Assembly: GCF_002813375.1 (NCBI RefSeq)
Contig: NZ_PHUJ01000003.1
Location: 4,650,001 to 4,714,000, forward strand
Reading direction: 5' to 3'
DNA: 64,000 bases
From: Pseudonocardia alni
GTDB taxonomy: Bacteria > Actinomycetota > Actinomycetes > Mycobacteriales > Pseudonocardiaceae
The notes under the pieces were generated by a model. The model made no database searches. It saw only the letters and a program-made list of their open reading frames with translations, and had not been told where the DNA came from. The position numbers and the translations under genes were made by a program. The first letter of the stretch is position 1; each line of letters opens with the position of its first letter. Of this stretch, positions 47,762 through 56,137 are shown in pieces.

Positions 47762-49590
47762 GCCTGCGCCCGCGGTCCCGCTGGGCGCGGCGGGGGCTCA
47801 TCGCCCTCGCGAGCGCCGCCGTCGTCGCCGGGGTCGTCGCGATCCCCGCGTCGGCCCAGGGAACTATCGACAAGGTCAAGTCCGAGGTCACCGGCGCCGA
47901 CGGCAAGAACTACTGGGTCGAGAACAACCTCCTGCCGGAGGCCCGCCGGCAGTCCGCCGACGGACCCAGGAAGGAGTACGCGCTGGTCTGGGCCGGTGAC
48001 GAGAACATCGCCGACACCGCGGTCGCCGACGTGCGCAACCTGCCGGGGTCGCTGCTCGACCCGGTCGACAAGGTCCGCGACGCACTCCCCGGTCCGGACT
48101 TCCTGGCCGTCGTCGACGTCACCAAGGGCACCCCGGACTACGGCAAGGTCGTCAACACCGCGACCGTCGGCCCGCTCGTGGAGAACGAGCCGCACCACAT
48201 GCAGTACTCGTGGCGCAAGGGCGACAAGATCTACGCGGGCGGCCTGTTCTCCGCGGCCACCTACGTCTTCGACGTCGCGGCGCTGCCGGAGATCAGGCTC
48301 TCCGGCATCTCGCTGCCGTCGCAGACGCTCTGCGGCTCGGTGCCGGACGCGTACTGGGTCCTCAAGGACGGCACCGCCTACGGCACCTACATGGGCGGCC
48401 CCGTCGCCCCGGGCCCGTGCCGGTATACCAACGGCGAGGTCCGCACCGGCAACGGCTTCGCGGGCTCTCCCGGCTCGGTGATCCGGTTCGACCAGGAGGG
48501 CAGGAACCTCGTCGAGGCCCCGGCCGCGACCGAGACGCCCGAGGACCCGACCCAGTGCCTCAACATGCCGGCCCTGGGCAACCCCACCTGCGCGAACCCG
48601 CACGGCATCCAGGTCCGCGAGGACCTGAACACCATGGTCACCAGTGACTACGCGGAGCCGCGTTCGATCATCCTCGACCCGGTGAAGAACCCGTCGCCGT
48701 ACCTGCGCCGGCCCACCGTGCGGACCTGGGACATCTCCGACCTGAACAAGCCGAAGGTCACGTCGGTGCAGTACTTGCCGACCGGTCCGCGCAGCAACGG
48801 GGTCGACCCGCTGCGCAACGAGAACCGCGCCGTCATGGAGACCACGGTCACCAACCGGCCGGAGAACAAGGGCGCGTTCGCCCAGACCATGCAGGGTGGC
48901 GCGATCTTCTACACGCCGGACATCACCGCCGAGAACCCGCAGTGGAAGGAGGTCTTCGACCTGGGGACCTCCGCGCCCGAGCTGGGCGTCGGTGGCGAGA
49001 ACGGCGGCCCGAGCGCCAACGGCGGCTGGATCCAGACCAGCGCCGACGACACGACGCTCTACCACGCCACGATCGGTCGCAAGGCCGGCACGCTGGGCCC
49101 GGACGACAAGGGCACCGCGGGCGGGGTCATCGCACTCGACATCGAGAAGCTCCTGGCCTCCGGCGACGCGCCGCAGTGCTCGATCGACACGATCGAGGAG
49201 ACCACCGCCGGTGGCGCCGAGAGCGACTGCCCGACGATCAAGGGCACGGTCGGCATCAACCCGGACCGGACCGGCGCGGGCCCGCACTGGGGCGCGCTGG
49301 ACAACCTGGAGCGCGGTGACGACGGCTACTACCGCCACACCGACCGGCCCACGCGCCTCGCGACCGCGAACTACTTCGTGGCCCGCACCGGGCTCGACGG
49401 CGACCACCGCCTGTGCATGACCGACATCGCCCCGGACGGCTCGCTGAGCCTGGACGAGTCGTTCACGGACGAGGACACCGGCGACACGTGCGTGAGCTTC
49501 AACCGCCGGCACTGGCCGCACGGCGACTTCGGCAACGCCAAGCCGCACTCGATGCTGTTCGTCGCGGCCGACGAGGACATCAAGGACTGA
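47758..49590 (+). CDS. Exported SBP56/methanethiol-oxidase-like beta-propeller
   Basis: A 610-residue protein with a twin-arginine-like or Sec signal (RSRWARRGLIALASAAVVAG, ending SAQG near residue 35). The body follows the selenium-binding-protein/methanethiol oxidase plan: PDFLAVVDVTKGTPDYGKVV, NEPHHMQYSW with GDKIYAGGLFSAATYVFDV, PHGIQVREDLNTMVTSDYAEP, VRTWDISDLNKP, SADDTTLYHATI and a final HWPHGDFGNAKPHSMLF. The histidines in these segments correspond to likely copper ligands. Cysteines occur in spaced pairs, consistent with an oxidised outside location. The family oxidises methanethiol to formaldehyde, sulfide and peroxide. It is longer than typical SBP56 (~430-470 residues). Assignment is from motif layout, without alignment. 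Confidence 0.7.
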   Translation: MSLRPRSRWARRGLIALASAAVVAGVVAIPASAQGTIDKVKSEVTGADGKNYWVENNLLPEARRQSADGPRKEYALVWAGDENIADTAVADVRNLPGSLLDPVDKVRDALPGPDFLAVVDVTKGTPDYGKVVNTATVGPLVENEPHHMQYSWRKGDKIYAGGLFSAATYVFDVAALPEIRLSGISLPSQTLCGSVPDAYWVLKDGTAYGTYMGGPVAPGPCRYTNGEVRTGNGFAGSPGSVIRFDQEGRNLVEAPAATETPEDPTQCLNMPALGNPTCANPHGIQVREDLNTMVTSDYAEPRSIILDPVKNPSPYLRRPTVRTWDISDLNKPKVTSVQYLPTGPRSNGVDPLRNENRAVMETTVTNRPENKGAFAQTMQGGAIFYTPDITAENPQWKEVFDLGTSAPELGVGGENGGPSANGGWIQTSADDTTLYHATIGRKAGTLGPDDKGTAGGVIALDIEKLLASGDAPQCSIDTIEETTAGGAESDCPTIKGTVGINPDRTGAGPHWGALDNLERGDDGYYRHTDRPTRLATANYFVARTGLDGDHRLCMTDIAPDGSLSLDESFTDEDTGDTCVSFNRRHWPHGDFGNAKPHSMLFVAADEDIKD

Positions 49591-51599
49591 TGATGTCCCC
49601 CTCGTCGATCGCGACGCTCGTGCCGGCCGGCGGGCTCCTGCCCGCCGGCCCGGCCGGGGACGCCCCCGCCCTGCTCCGTGCAGTGGCGGGGGCCGCCCCG
49701 GCGGTCCTCGCCCGAGGACCCTCCGGCGGCGTGCCGTTCGCGGACACGGCCCTGCGGCTGGTCCTGCTCACCGCGCTCGCCGTGGTGGCCGGAACCGGTC
49801 TGGTCCGGGTCCTGGCCGGCGGGCCCGGACGCGCCGAGCGGGTCGTCGCGGGAGTCGCGGCGCTCGTCGCCGTCTCCGCCGCGGTTGCCGCGGTGACCCG
49901 GTCCGGCGCCGGGCTCACCGGCTGGACCCTGTTCCTCCTCGTGGTCACGGCCGCGGTACCGGCGCTGCTCGCCGGTTCCCGCCCGGTACTCGCCGTGCTC
50001 CCCGCGCTCGCCGTGACGGCGCTGCTGGTCCTCCAGCTCGCCGGTACCCCCGGCGCCGCGCCGTGGTTCGCACTCGACGCCGGGTACGCCGTCGCCGGGT
50101 CCCTGGCCGCCGGTGCGGCGGTGCACCTGGTCACCACCCGCACCGACGACGACACGCGGCCCGCCCGGGTGCGCGTGCTCGGTATCGCGGCGGGCACGGT
50201 GGGGGCCGTGCTCGCCGCGGTGCGGCTCGCCGTCGCCGGACCGTTCTCGCTCACCGACGCGCACGGCACCGGCTTCGGCCGCGCCGCGCTGGTGACGGTC
50301 GTGGCCCCGGCCGCGGTCGCGGCCCTGCTGCTCGCCGAGAGCGTGCTGACCCGCCGTGCGGGCCACCGCGTCCGCGCCGACGAGGTACGCGACCGCGTCC
50401 GCACCCCCGCCGTGCTGGCCGCGGTCGTCGCCGTCGGTGCGGCGACGCTGCTCGCCGCCCTCCCTGCGCCGGCGCCCGCGGCCGTCCCGGGACAGGCCCT
50501 GCTGCGCTCGGTCGACCTCGGCGCCGGACCGCTCACCCTGGCGGTCTCCCCGATGCGCCCCGGCCCCAACCTCGTCCAGCTCACCGGCGCCGGGGTCACC
50601 GTGACCGGGCCCGACGCCACGATGCCCGGGCACGGGGACGCCGGCGCCCCCGCCGGCTACGCCGTCCGCACCGGGGACCGGGACGTGCCGTTCACGGCCC
50701 GCTCCGGCGCCCCGGGCGGCTGGGCACTGGTCGACCTGCCCGAGGGCACCACCTCGATCACCCTCACCGCCGGGGGACTGGCCCGCGCGGTGCCGGTCGA
50801 CGTCGGCACCGACCGGACCGCACCCGGCGGCGCGACCGGCGCCGACGGGCCGGAGTGCCTGTCCGCCGCCGTCGGACGGATCCTGGCCGGGGGCGACCCC
50901 GCGCCCGGACCGTGCCCGTCGGAGGGGCTCGACCCGGCCGACGCCCTGGCGCTGCGCGGCACCGTCAGCGCGCTCGCCTCCCAGGGGGCGCCGGGCCTGG
51001 CGATCGCCGGTGACGTGTCGCCCCGCTCCCGTGCGGCCGCCGACGTCGTCCGTGCCGAAGCCGGTGCCGCCGGGCTGCCGGTGCGCCCGGCCCCCGGCCC
51101 GGACGACGCCCTGGTCGTCGTGTCCGGCTGGCAGCACGCCGCGACGGCGGTCCGCGACACCGCCCGCGCGGCGCAGACCACGCCGACCGCGCTCGGCGGG
51201 ACCTACCTCGCGCCGTGGCTGCTGACCGGGGGAGTGCTCGGGCAGAGCCCGGGCACCCTGCTCCCGCTGGACTTCGGCCCGCAGGAACAGGTCCCGCAGC
51301 GCTACGTCCGGACGCTCGCCGCCATCGCACCGGGGTCCGCCCCGTCGCTGTCGGGGCTGCGTTCCTGGGCGGCGACGACCGGAGAGGCCTACACCGACCC
51401 GGCACCGGCTCTGTACGGTGCCGCCCCGGTGAGCGTGCCGATGACCGCCGACGCCGACGACGGCGGGCACCACGGTGCCCCCAACGAGGCCGCCTGGTTC
51501 CCGGGCGGCGCGATCGTCCGGATCGGCTCCGCGCCGACCGGGCCCGGGCGGGCGGACACCGGCCCCGGGACCGGCGCCCCCGCCGGACCCACCCCCTGA
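49590..51599 (+). CDS. Multi-helix membrane protein with large outer domain (CopD-like features)
   Basis: A 669-residue protein of no family I can name. Residues ~45-320 hold about eight hydrophobic segments (for example LRLVLLTALAVVAGTGLV and LVTVVAPAAVAALLLAESVL), arranged as in CopD-type copper proteins. The following segment GPLTLAVSPMRPGPNLVQL resembles the outer CopC/CopD-associated domain (xxPARPGPNxxxL). The C-terminal ~250 residues are a soluble outer domain ending with DDGGHHGAPNEAAW and a Gly/Pro/Thr tail. Start is ATGATG overlapping the propeller stop (TGATG), with AAGGA just upstream. Copper or redox service to the propeller is an inference from context. Confidence 0.6.
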   Translation: MMSPSSIATLVPAGGLLPAGPAGDAPALLRAVAGAAPAVLARGPSGGVPFADTALRLVLLTALAVVAGTGLVRVLAGGPGRAERVVAGVAALVAVSAAVAAVTRSGAGLTGWTLFLLVVTAAVPALLAGSRPVLAVLPALAVTALLVLQLAGTPGAAPWFALDAGYAVAGSLAAGAAVHLVTTRTDDDTRPARVRVLGIAAGTVGAVLAAVRLAVAGPFSLTDAHGTGFGRAALVTVVAPAAVAALLLAESVLTRRAGHRVRADEVRDRVRTPAVLAAVVAVGAATLLAALPAPAPAAVPGQALLRSVDLGAGPLTLAVSPMRPGPNLVQLTGAGVTVTGPDATMPGHGDAGAPAGYAVRTGDRDVPFTARSGAPGGWALVDLPEGTTSITLTAGGLARAVPVDVGTDRTAPGGATGADGPECLSAAVGRILAGGDPAPGPCPSEGLDPADALALRGTVSALASQGAPGLAIAGDVSPRSRAAADVVRAEAGAAGLPVRPAPGPDDALVVVSGWQHAATAVRDTARAAQTTPTALGGTYLAPWLLTGGVLGQSPGTLLPLDFGPQEQVPQRYVRTLAAIAPGSAPSLSGLRSWAATTGEAYTDPAPALYGAAPVSVPMTADADDGGHHGAPNEAAWFPGGAIVRIGSAPTGPGRADTGPGTGAPAGPTP

Positions 51600-51625
51600 C
51601 CAGCACCACCCACGAGGAGGCTCCC

Positions 51626-52921
51626 GTGTCGATCACGAAGGACCCGCCCGGCCGGTCGCCGGGCACACTGGCCCGCGCGTTGCGCGAGCTGCCCGGCAGC
51701 GGGCGCACCGCGTTCGGGCCGCAGGACCGCGCCGCCGCCCCGCCGCAGTGGCGGGTCGTCGCCGTCGGCCTGGTCCTGGCCGTGCTGTTCCTGGTCGGGG
51801 TGGGCACGGTGGCCCCGGCGACGATGGTCGGCACCGCCGCGCTCGGCCTGGCCCTGGGCTTCACCCTGTTCCACTCCAGGTTCGGCTTCACCTCCGGCTG
51901 GCGCCAGCTCGTCGCCGTCGGGCAGGGCGCCGCGATCCGCGCGCACATGGTCATGCTGGCGACGGCGTCGGTGCTGTTCGCGGTGATCCTCTCGTCCGGG
52001 TTCGCCCTCGCCGGCGAGCCGAAGGGGTTCACCAACCCGATCGGCATCGGGCTCGTCGTCGGCGCGTTCCTGTTCGGCGTCGGCATGCAGGTCGGCGGAT
52101 CGTGCGCCTCGGGCACGCTGTTCGCCGTCGGCAGCGGGCAGTCCGCGATCGTGCTGACCCTGCTCGGGTTCGTCGTCGGCTCGATGTTCGCGGTGTTCAC
52201 CCACACCTTCTGGACGCAGACCGTGCCGCAGGGCCCGAGCGTCAACCTGGCCCAGCTGCTCGGCTACCCCGGCGCCGTCGCCGTCACCCTGCTCGTGACG
52301 GCCGCGATCACCGCGGTCACCTGGGTGGTCGCCCGGCGCCGCACCCCGCCGCCGGTGGAGCGCCCGCCGTCGGCGCGCGGCGTCGCGCGGGTCCTGCGCG
52401 GATCGTGGCCGATGTGGGTCGGCGCGGTCGTGCTCGCCGTGCTCAACGCGGCGGTCCTGTTCGTCTCCGCCGCCCCGTGGGGCGTGACCTCGGCGTTCGC
52501 GCTGTGGGGCTCGAAGCTCCTGCAGGCCGTCGGGTTCGACATGGCAGGGCTGGCGTACTGGCAGGTCCCGGCGAACGCGCGGTCGCTGGCCGCCCCGGTG
52601 CTGGCCGACCGCATCTCCAACCTCGACGTCGGCATCATGATCGGCGCGTTGGTGGCCTCCGCGGTGGGCGGCGCGTTCGTGCTGCACAAGCGGATCCCGT
52701 GGAAGCTCGCCCTCGGCGCGGTCCTCGGCGGCATCGCCATGGGCTACGGCGCGCGTCTCGCGGGCGGCTGCAACATCGGTGCCTACTTCTCCGGCATCGC
52801 CTCGTTCAGCCTGCACGGCTGGATCTGGGCCGTCGTCGCACTCGGCGGCACCTGGGCCGGGCTGCGGCTGCGGCCGCTGTTCGGCCTGACCAACCCCAAG
52901 CCTGCCGACTCGCTCTGCTGA
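51626..52921 (+). CDS. YeeE/YedE family sulfur-compound permease (TsuA-like)
   Basis: A 431-residue membrane transporter. It shows the duplicated YeeE/YedE signature with the key cysteines: MQVGGSCASGTLFAVGSG near residue 157 and RLAGGCNIGAYFSGIASFSLHGW near residue 378 (written in part). About ten helices are visible. Characterised relatives pass thiosulfate through a chain of cysteines. GAGGAGG stands 5 nt before the GTG at 51626. Placed right after an exported methanethiol-oxidase-like protein, it probably imports a reduced sulfur compound released outside. The C-terminus ends in Cys, which is unusual. Confidence 0.9.
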   Translation: MSITKDPPGRSPGTLARALRELPGSGRTAFGPQDRAAAPPQWRVVAVGLVLAVLFLVGVGTVAPATMVGTAALGLALGFTLFHSRFGFTSGWRQLVAVGQGAAIRAHMVMLATASVLFAVILSSGFALAGEPKGFTNPIGIGLVVGAFLFGVGMQVGGSCASGTLFAVGSGQSAIVLTLLGFVVGSMFAVFTHTFWTQTVPQGPSVNLAQLLGYPGAVAVTLLVTAAITAVTWVVARRRTPPPVERPPSARGVARVLRGSWPMWVGAVVLAVLNAAVLFVSAAPWGVTSAFALWGSKLLQAVGFDMAGLAYWQVPANARSLAAPVLADRISNLDVGIMIGALVASAVGGAFVLHKRIPWKLALGAVLGGIAMGYGARLAGGCNIGAYFSGIASFSLHGWIWAVVALGGTWAGLRLRPLFGLTNPKPADSLC

Positions 52922-52959
52922 ACCGGCCGGACGCTCCCCCCACGAGAGAGGTTCACACG

Positions 52960-53292
52960 ATGACCGCACGTACGACCGTCCGCGCGCTGGCCGCCGTCGC
53001 CGGGGCCGGGGCGCTGGCCACCCTGGCCGGCGGCCTCGCGCACGCCGACGAGGGCCACCACGGCAGCCGCCACGGCCACGGCGATGCGCACTACGACGGC
53101 TCCGTCTGGCATCACGACGGCGAGGCCCACCCCTCCGACTCGGCCGACCTCAACGAGTCCGCAGGCGACCGCGCGGACGGCAACACCCCGGTGTACCTGC
53201 TGAAGGACGTCCCGGCGGCGGCGCCCGAGGACCCGCTGAAGCCGGTCGACCTGACCGCGCCCGCGTTCGGCGTGCTGGACGGCCTGAGCTGA
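52960..53292 (+). CDS. His-rich small secreted protein
   Basis: A 110-residue exported protein. Signal peptide: residues 1-28, ending LAHADE. Immediately after it comes a His/Asp/Gly-rich stretch (about residues 30-55) with HH, HGHGDAH and WHHDGEAH motifs, a probable Cu(I/II) or Zn site. The rest is acidic, with TPVYLLKDVPAAAPEDPLKP. GAGAGAGG precedes the ATG. It ends the five-gene cluster, 44 bp before a strong terminator. A role in metal supply to the exported propeller is a reasonable guess but unproven. Confidence 0.8.
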   Translation: MTARTTVRALAAVAGAGALATLAGGLAHADEGHHGSRHGHGDAHYDGSVWHHDGEAHPSDSADLNESAGDRADGNTPVYLLKDVPAAAPEDPLKPVDLTAPAFGVLDGLS

Positions 53293-53336
53293 GACCCGCC
53301 CCGGGCTGCTGTGCACAGGGCCGCCCGGGCCGAGCC

Positions 53337-53375
53337 GGCCGCCCCGCCCGGACCACGTGTCCGGGCGGGGCGGCC
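53337..53375. terminator. Bidirectional terminator after the sulfur/copper cluster
   Basis: Perfect 17-bp arms (53337-53353 and 53359-53375) around a CACGT loop. It lies between the His-rich gene (stop 53292) and the convergent YceI-type gene (stop 53392), so it can end both transcripts. Confidence 0.85.
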
Positions 53376-53391
53376 GTGCGCCGGGGGTGGG

Positions 53392-54195
53392 TCAGTCCTC
53401 CTGCAGGACGGCCTGCACGTCGAGGTCGATCCGCAGCGTCCGGCCGACGGCCAGGACCCCGGCCAGCACCGACTGGTTCCAGTCGATCGCGAACTCGTCG
53501 CGGGAGATCTCGGTGGTGGCGGTGAACGCCGCCCGGGTGCCACCCCACAGGTCGGGGCCGGTGCCGCCGTAGGTCATGTGCAGGTCGACGGGGGCCTTGA
53601 CGCCCTTGAGCGCCAGCATCCCGTGCACCGTCCAGCGGGTGGCGTCGACGCGGGTCAGGCCGTCGCCCTCGTAGCCGATGGCCGGGTGGGTCCCGACGTC
53701 GAGGAAGTCCGCGGTCCGCAGGTGGGTGTCGCGGTCGGGGTCGTCGGAGTCCACCGAGCCCGCGTCGATCGACACGCTCACCGAGCTGGCCTCGAACGGG
53801 TCGGCCACCCGCAGGTCGCCGGAGAACCGGCGCAGCCTGCCATGGATGCGGCTCATCCCCAGGTGCAGCGCGGTGGCCCGGATGCTGGAGTGCTGCGGGT
53901 CGATCCGCCACAGGCCCGGGGTGGGCAGCACCGCGCCGCCCGCCCGGGCGAGCTCGACGCGGCCCAGGTCGGTGCCGTCCCCGGCCAGTGAGACCGCCCG
54001 CGCGGACGGCTCGTACCCCGCCGCGGCGACGACGACCGTGTGCGGCCCCGCCGCCAGCTCCGCCACCGCGAACCCGCCGTCGGCCCGGCTGGCCGCCCGG
54101 CCCCGCTGCACGCCGGTGGCGTCCATGACGGTGACCGTCGCGCCGGTCACCGGCCAGCCGTCGGGGGTGCTCAGCCGTCCGTAGAGCTCAGCCAC
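53392..54195 (-). CDS. YceI-family protein with N-terminal carboxypeptidase-regulatory-like domain
   Basis: A 267-residue protein. Residues ~1-80 form a Cna-B/CarboxypepD_reg-like beta sandwich (GRLSTPDGWPVTGATVTVMD, then GGFAVAELAAGPHTVVVAAAGYEP). Residues ~90-267 form a YceI lipocalin-like barrel (GLWRIDPQHSSIRATALHLGM, and WTVHGMLALKGVKAPVDL). YceI proteins bind polyisoprenoids or amphiphilic molecules. No signal peptide is visible, so it may be cytoplasmic, unlike periplasmic E. coli YceI. The GTG overlaps the upstream gene by 8 bp, so they are coupled and share the same beta-sandwich module. Confidence 0.88.
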   Translation of the reverse strand: MAELYGRLSTPDGWPVTGATVTVMDATGVQRGRAASRADGGFAVAELAAGPHTVVVAAAGYEPSARAVSLAGDGTDLGRVELARAGGAVLPTPGLWRIDPQHSSIRATALHLGMSRIHGRLRRFSGDLRVADPFEASSVSVSIDAGSVDSDDPDRDTHLRTADFLDVGTHPAIGYEGDGLTRVDATRWTVHGMLALKGVKAPVDLHMTYGGTGPDLWGGTRAAFTATTEISRDEFAIDWNQSVLAGVLAVGRTLRIDLDVQAVLQED

Positions 54196-55009
54196 GTCCC
54201 TGCTCCGTCCTCGTCGGGTCGCCGATCCGGTCGTCGGTCGGGTCCGGGGCGCCGAAGCGCACCTCGACCGGTGTGGTCGCGCCGCGCGCCACCTGCACCG
54301 CGACGACGACCGGCGCCCAGCCGCTCGCCGTCAGCTCGTGCCGTCCGGGCGGGAGCCCGTGCAGCTCGTAGCTGCCGTCCCGGCCGGTGGTGGTCTCGGC
54401 GACGGTGCGCCCGTCGCTGTCGCCGATCACGATCCGCGCCCCGGGGACCGGGCGGCCGTCGCCGCTGCGCGCGACGCCGGCGATCCCGGCCAGGGCCGGG
54501 AACCGCAGCTCCACCGGCGGCCCGGCCGGGTCGGCGTCGACCGTGCGGGCCAGCGGCCCGTGCCCGGGTGCGGTCGCGGTGAGGGTGTGCGGGCCGGTGC
54601 CGGGGGTCTCGGCCAGGAACCGGCCCGCCGGGTCGGTCGGCGTGTGCGCGACGACCTCGCCCGCGGTGTCGATCAGCGTGACTGCGGCGCCCCCGACCGG
54701 GCGGCCCGCGGCGTCGGTCAGCGTGCCCCGCACCGTGCCGCCGCCGGCGACGGTCACGTCGTGCCGCGCGGGGGAGCCGACGACGGCGACCAGCCCGGCG
54801 TCGGGCCCGGCGCCGTCGGTGCGGGTCACCACCAGATAGGTCCCGCCGGTGGTCAGGGCCACGGCGTAGGTGCCGTCGCCGCCGCTGACGGCCCGCCCGT
54901 GCTGGCGCCCGTCGAGGTCGGTGACGGTGACGGTCGCGCCCGGCACGGGGGTGCCGGACCGCCCCCGCACGGTGCCGACGACCGCAGGTCCGTCCCGTTC
55001 CGGTGTCAC
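54188..55009 (-). CDS. Carboxypeptidase-regulatory-like (Cna-B type) repeat protein
   Basis: A 273-residue protein made of three similar beta-sandwich repeats, each starting with a V-x-G-T/A-V-x-x-x-x-G-x-P-V/I-x-G-A type strand: GTVRGRSGTPVPGATVTV, GTLTDAAGRPVGGAAVTL and GVARSGDGRPVPGARIVI, each followed by DGxY-type strands. No signal peptide or catalytic motif. It is coupled to the YceI-type gene, and both carry the same module, so they may form one complex. GGGAGG lies 7 nt before the GTG at 55009. A MarR-like operator stands just upstream. The function is unknown. Confidence 0.8.
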   Translation of the reverse strand: MTPERDGPAVVGTVRGRSGTPVPGATVTVTDLDGRQHGRAVSGGDGTYAVALTTGGTYLVVTRTDGAGPDAGLVAVVGSPARHDVTVAGGGTVRGTLTDAAGRPVGGAAVTLIDTAGEVVAHTPTDPAGRFLAETPGTGPHTLTATAPGHGPLARTVDADPAGPPVELRFPALAGIAGVARSGDGRPVPGARIVIGDSDGRTVAETTTGRDGSYELHGLPPGRHELTASGWAPVVVAVQVARGATTPVEVRFGAPDPTDDRIGDPTRTEQGRG

Positions 55010-55023
55010 GTCACGACCTCCCA

Positions 55024-55050
55024 GGTTAGTTGCGCATCGCAACGATAACC
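55024..55050. promoter_or_regulatory. GTTGCG-N3-CGCAAC palindrome
   Basis: A perfect 6-bp inverted repeat GTTGCG-CAT-CGCAAC (55029-55043) flanked by GGTTA on the left and TAACC on the right. It lies 15 bp before the repeat-protein start and 145 bp before the AurF-type start. The form suits a MarR- or HxlR-type dimer. No regulator gene is adjacent. Confidence 0.6.
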
Positions 55051-55131
55051 CTTCCGAGTGGACGGTGCGTCACCCGCACCGGTCTCGCCGGCCGGTGATC
55101 GTGTCGTGCCGCATCCGGGACTTGCGTCACG

Positions 55132-55163
55132 TGTAACCGGTGGTAACGTTACCGCCGGTTACA
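55132..55163. promoter_or_regulatory. 32-bp near-perfect palindrome upstream of the diiron oxygenase
   Basis: A palindrome centred between 55147 and 55148 with outer halves TGTAACCGG and CCGGTTACA and inner core GGTAACGTTACC; one base pair of 16 mismatches (T at 55141 against G at 55154). It ends 31 bp before the ATG. Its size suggests a TetR-type repressor, perhaps two dimers; the regulator is not adjacent. Confidence 0.75.
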
Positions 55164-55194
55164 GCATTGACGTCGTTGTCTGCGAGGAGTCGAC

Positions 55195-56124
55195 ATGACC
55201 GCCACCGTTCCGGAGCACGGGCTCGAGACCGGGGACGTCCGGCACGCCGCCGACCGGCACGACACCGCCGAGCGTCTCCTGCGTTCGTCCGCGGAGCTGT
55301 CGTTCGACCCGTCCACCCAGGTCGACTGGGAGACCCCGCTGAACCCCGACGACCACGGCATGAGCCCGGAGTGGAGCAGCCTCTACGGCACCGACTACTG
55401 GGCGGAGCTGTCCGAGGCGAAGCGCAAGGAGCTGACCCGCCACGAGGCCGCCTCGGTCGCCTCCACCGGCATCTGGTTCGAGATGATCCTGCAGCAGCTG
55501 GTCCTGCGGGACTTCTACGCCAAGGACCCGACCGACCCGTCGTTCCAGTGGGCCCTGACCGAGATCGCCGACGAGTGCCGGCACTCGATCATGTTCGCCC
55601 GCGGCTCGGCGAAGCTCGGTGCCCCCGCGTACGTCCCGAAGCGCTCCACGGTCGCGCTCGGCCGCTTCTGCGCCGCCACCTGGCGGGGCGAGGCCGCCTA
55701 CGCCTCCATCCTGGTCGCCGAGGAGGTCCTCGACGTCATGCAGCGCGACTGGATGCGCGACGAGCGGGTCGCCCCGTTCGTGCGGACCATCTCCAACATC
55801 CACGTGGTGGAGGAGTCGCGGCACATGAAGTTCGCCCGCGAGGAGACCAAGGAGAACCTGCGCGGCGCCGGCCCCGTCCGTCGTCACTGGCAGGCGCTGG
55901 CCGTCGCGATGGCCGCGTACTTCATCGTGACCAGCATGTGGAACGAGGAGGTCTACGCCAACGTCGGTCTCGACACCCGGCGCGCCCTGCGCGAGGCGGC
56001 CGCCAACGAGCACCACAAGGCGCTGCTGCGCTCCTCCTGCGCCGGGCTCATGGAGTTCCTGGGATCCTGCGGCCTGCTGACCAGGCCCGCGCTGTACTTC
56101 TACCGTCGCGCGAACCTGATCTGA
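55195..56124 (+). CDS. AurF-type diiron oxygenase
   Basis: A 309-residue ferritin-like non-haem diiron protein (PF11583 family), relatives of the p-aminobenzoate N-oxygenase AurF. The metal-ligand helices show E-x-x-H patterns: IWFEMILQQLVL, EIADECRHSIMFARG (ExxRH), VAEEVLDVMQRDW and HVVEESRHMKFAREE. GAGGAG precedes the ATG. It is followed 13 bp later by an FprB-type ferredoxin reductase, a natural electron source. Mycobacteria have a similar pair next to fprB, as remembered. The substrate is unknown; control by the 32-bp palindrome is likely. Confidence 0.88.
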   Translation: MTATVPEHGLETGDVRHAADRHDTAERLLRSSAELSFDPSTQVDWETPLNPDDHGMSPEWSSLYGTDYWAELSEAKRKELTRHEAASVASTGIWFEMILQQLVLRDFYAKDPTDPSFQWALTEIADECRHSIMFARGSAKLGAPAYVPKRSTVALGRFCAATWRGEAAYASILVAEEVLDVMQRDWMRDERVAPFVRTISNIHVVEESRHMKFAREETKENLRGAGPVRRHWQALAVAMAAYFIVTSMWNEEVYANVGLDTRRALREAAANEHHKALLRSSCAGLMEFLGSCGLLTRPALYFYRRANLI

Positions 56125-56137
56125 CCCGGAGCCGGCC

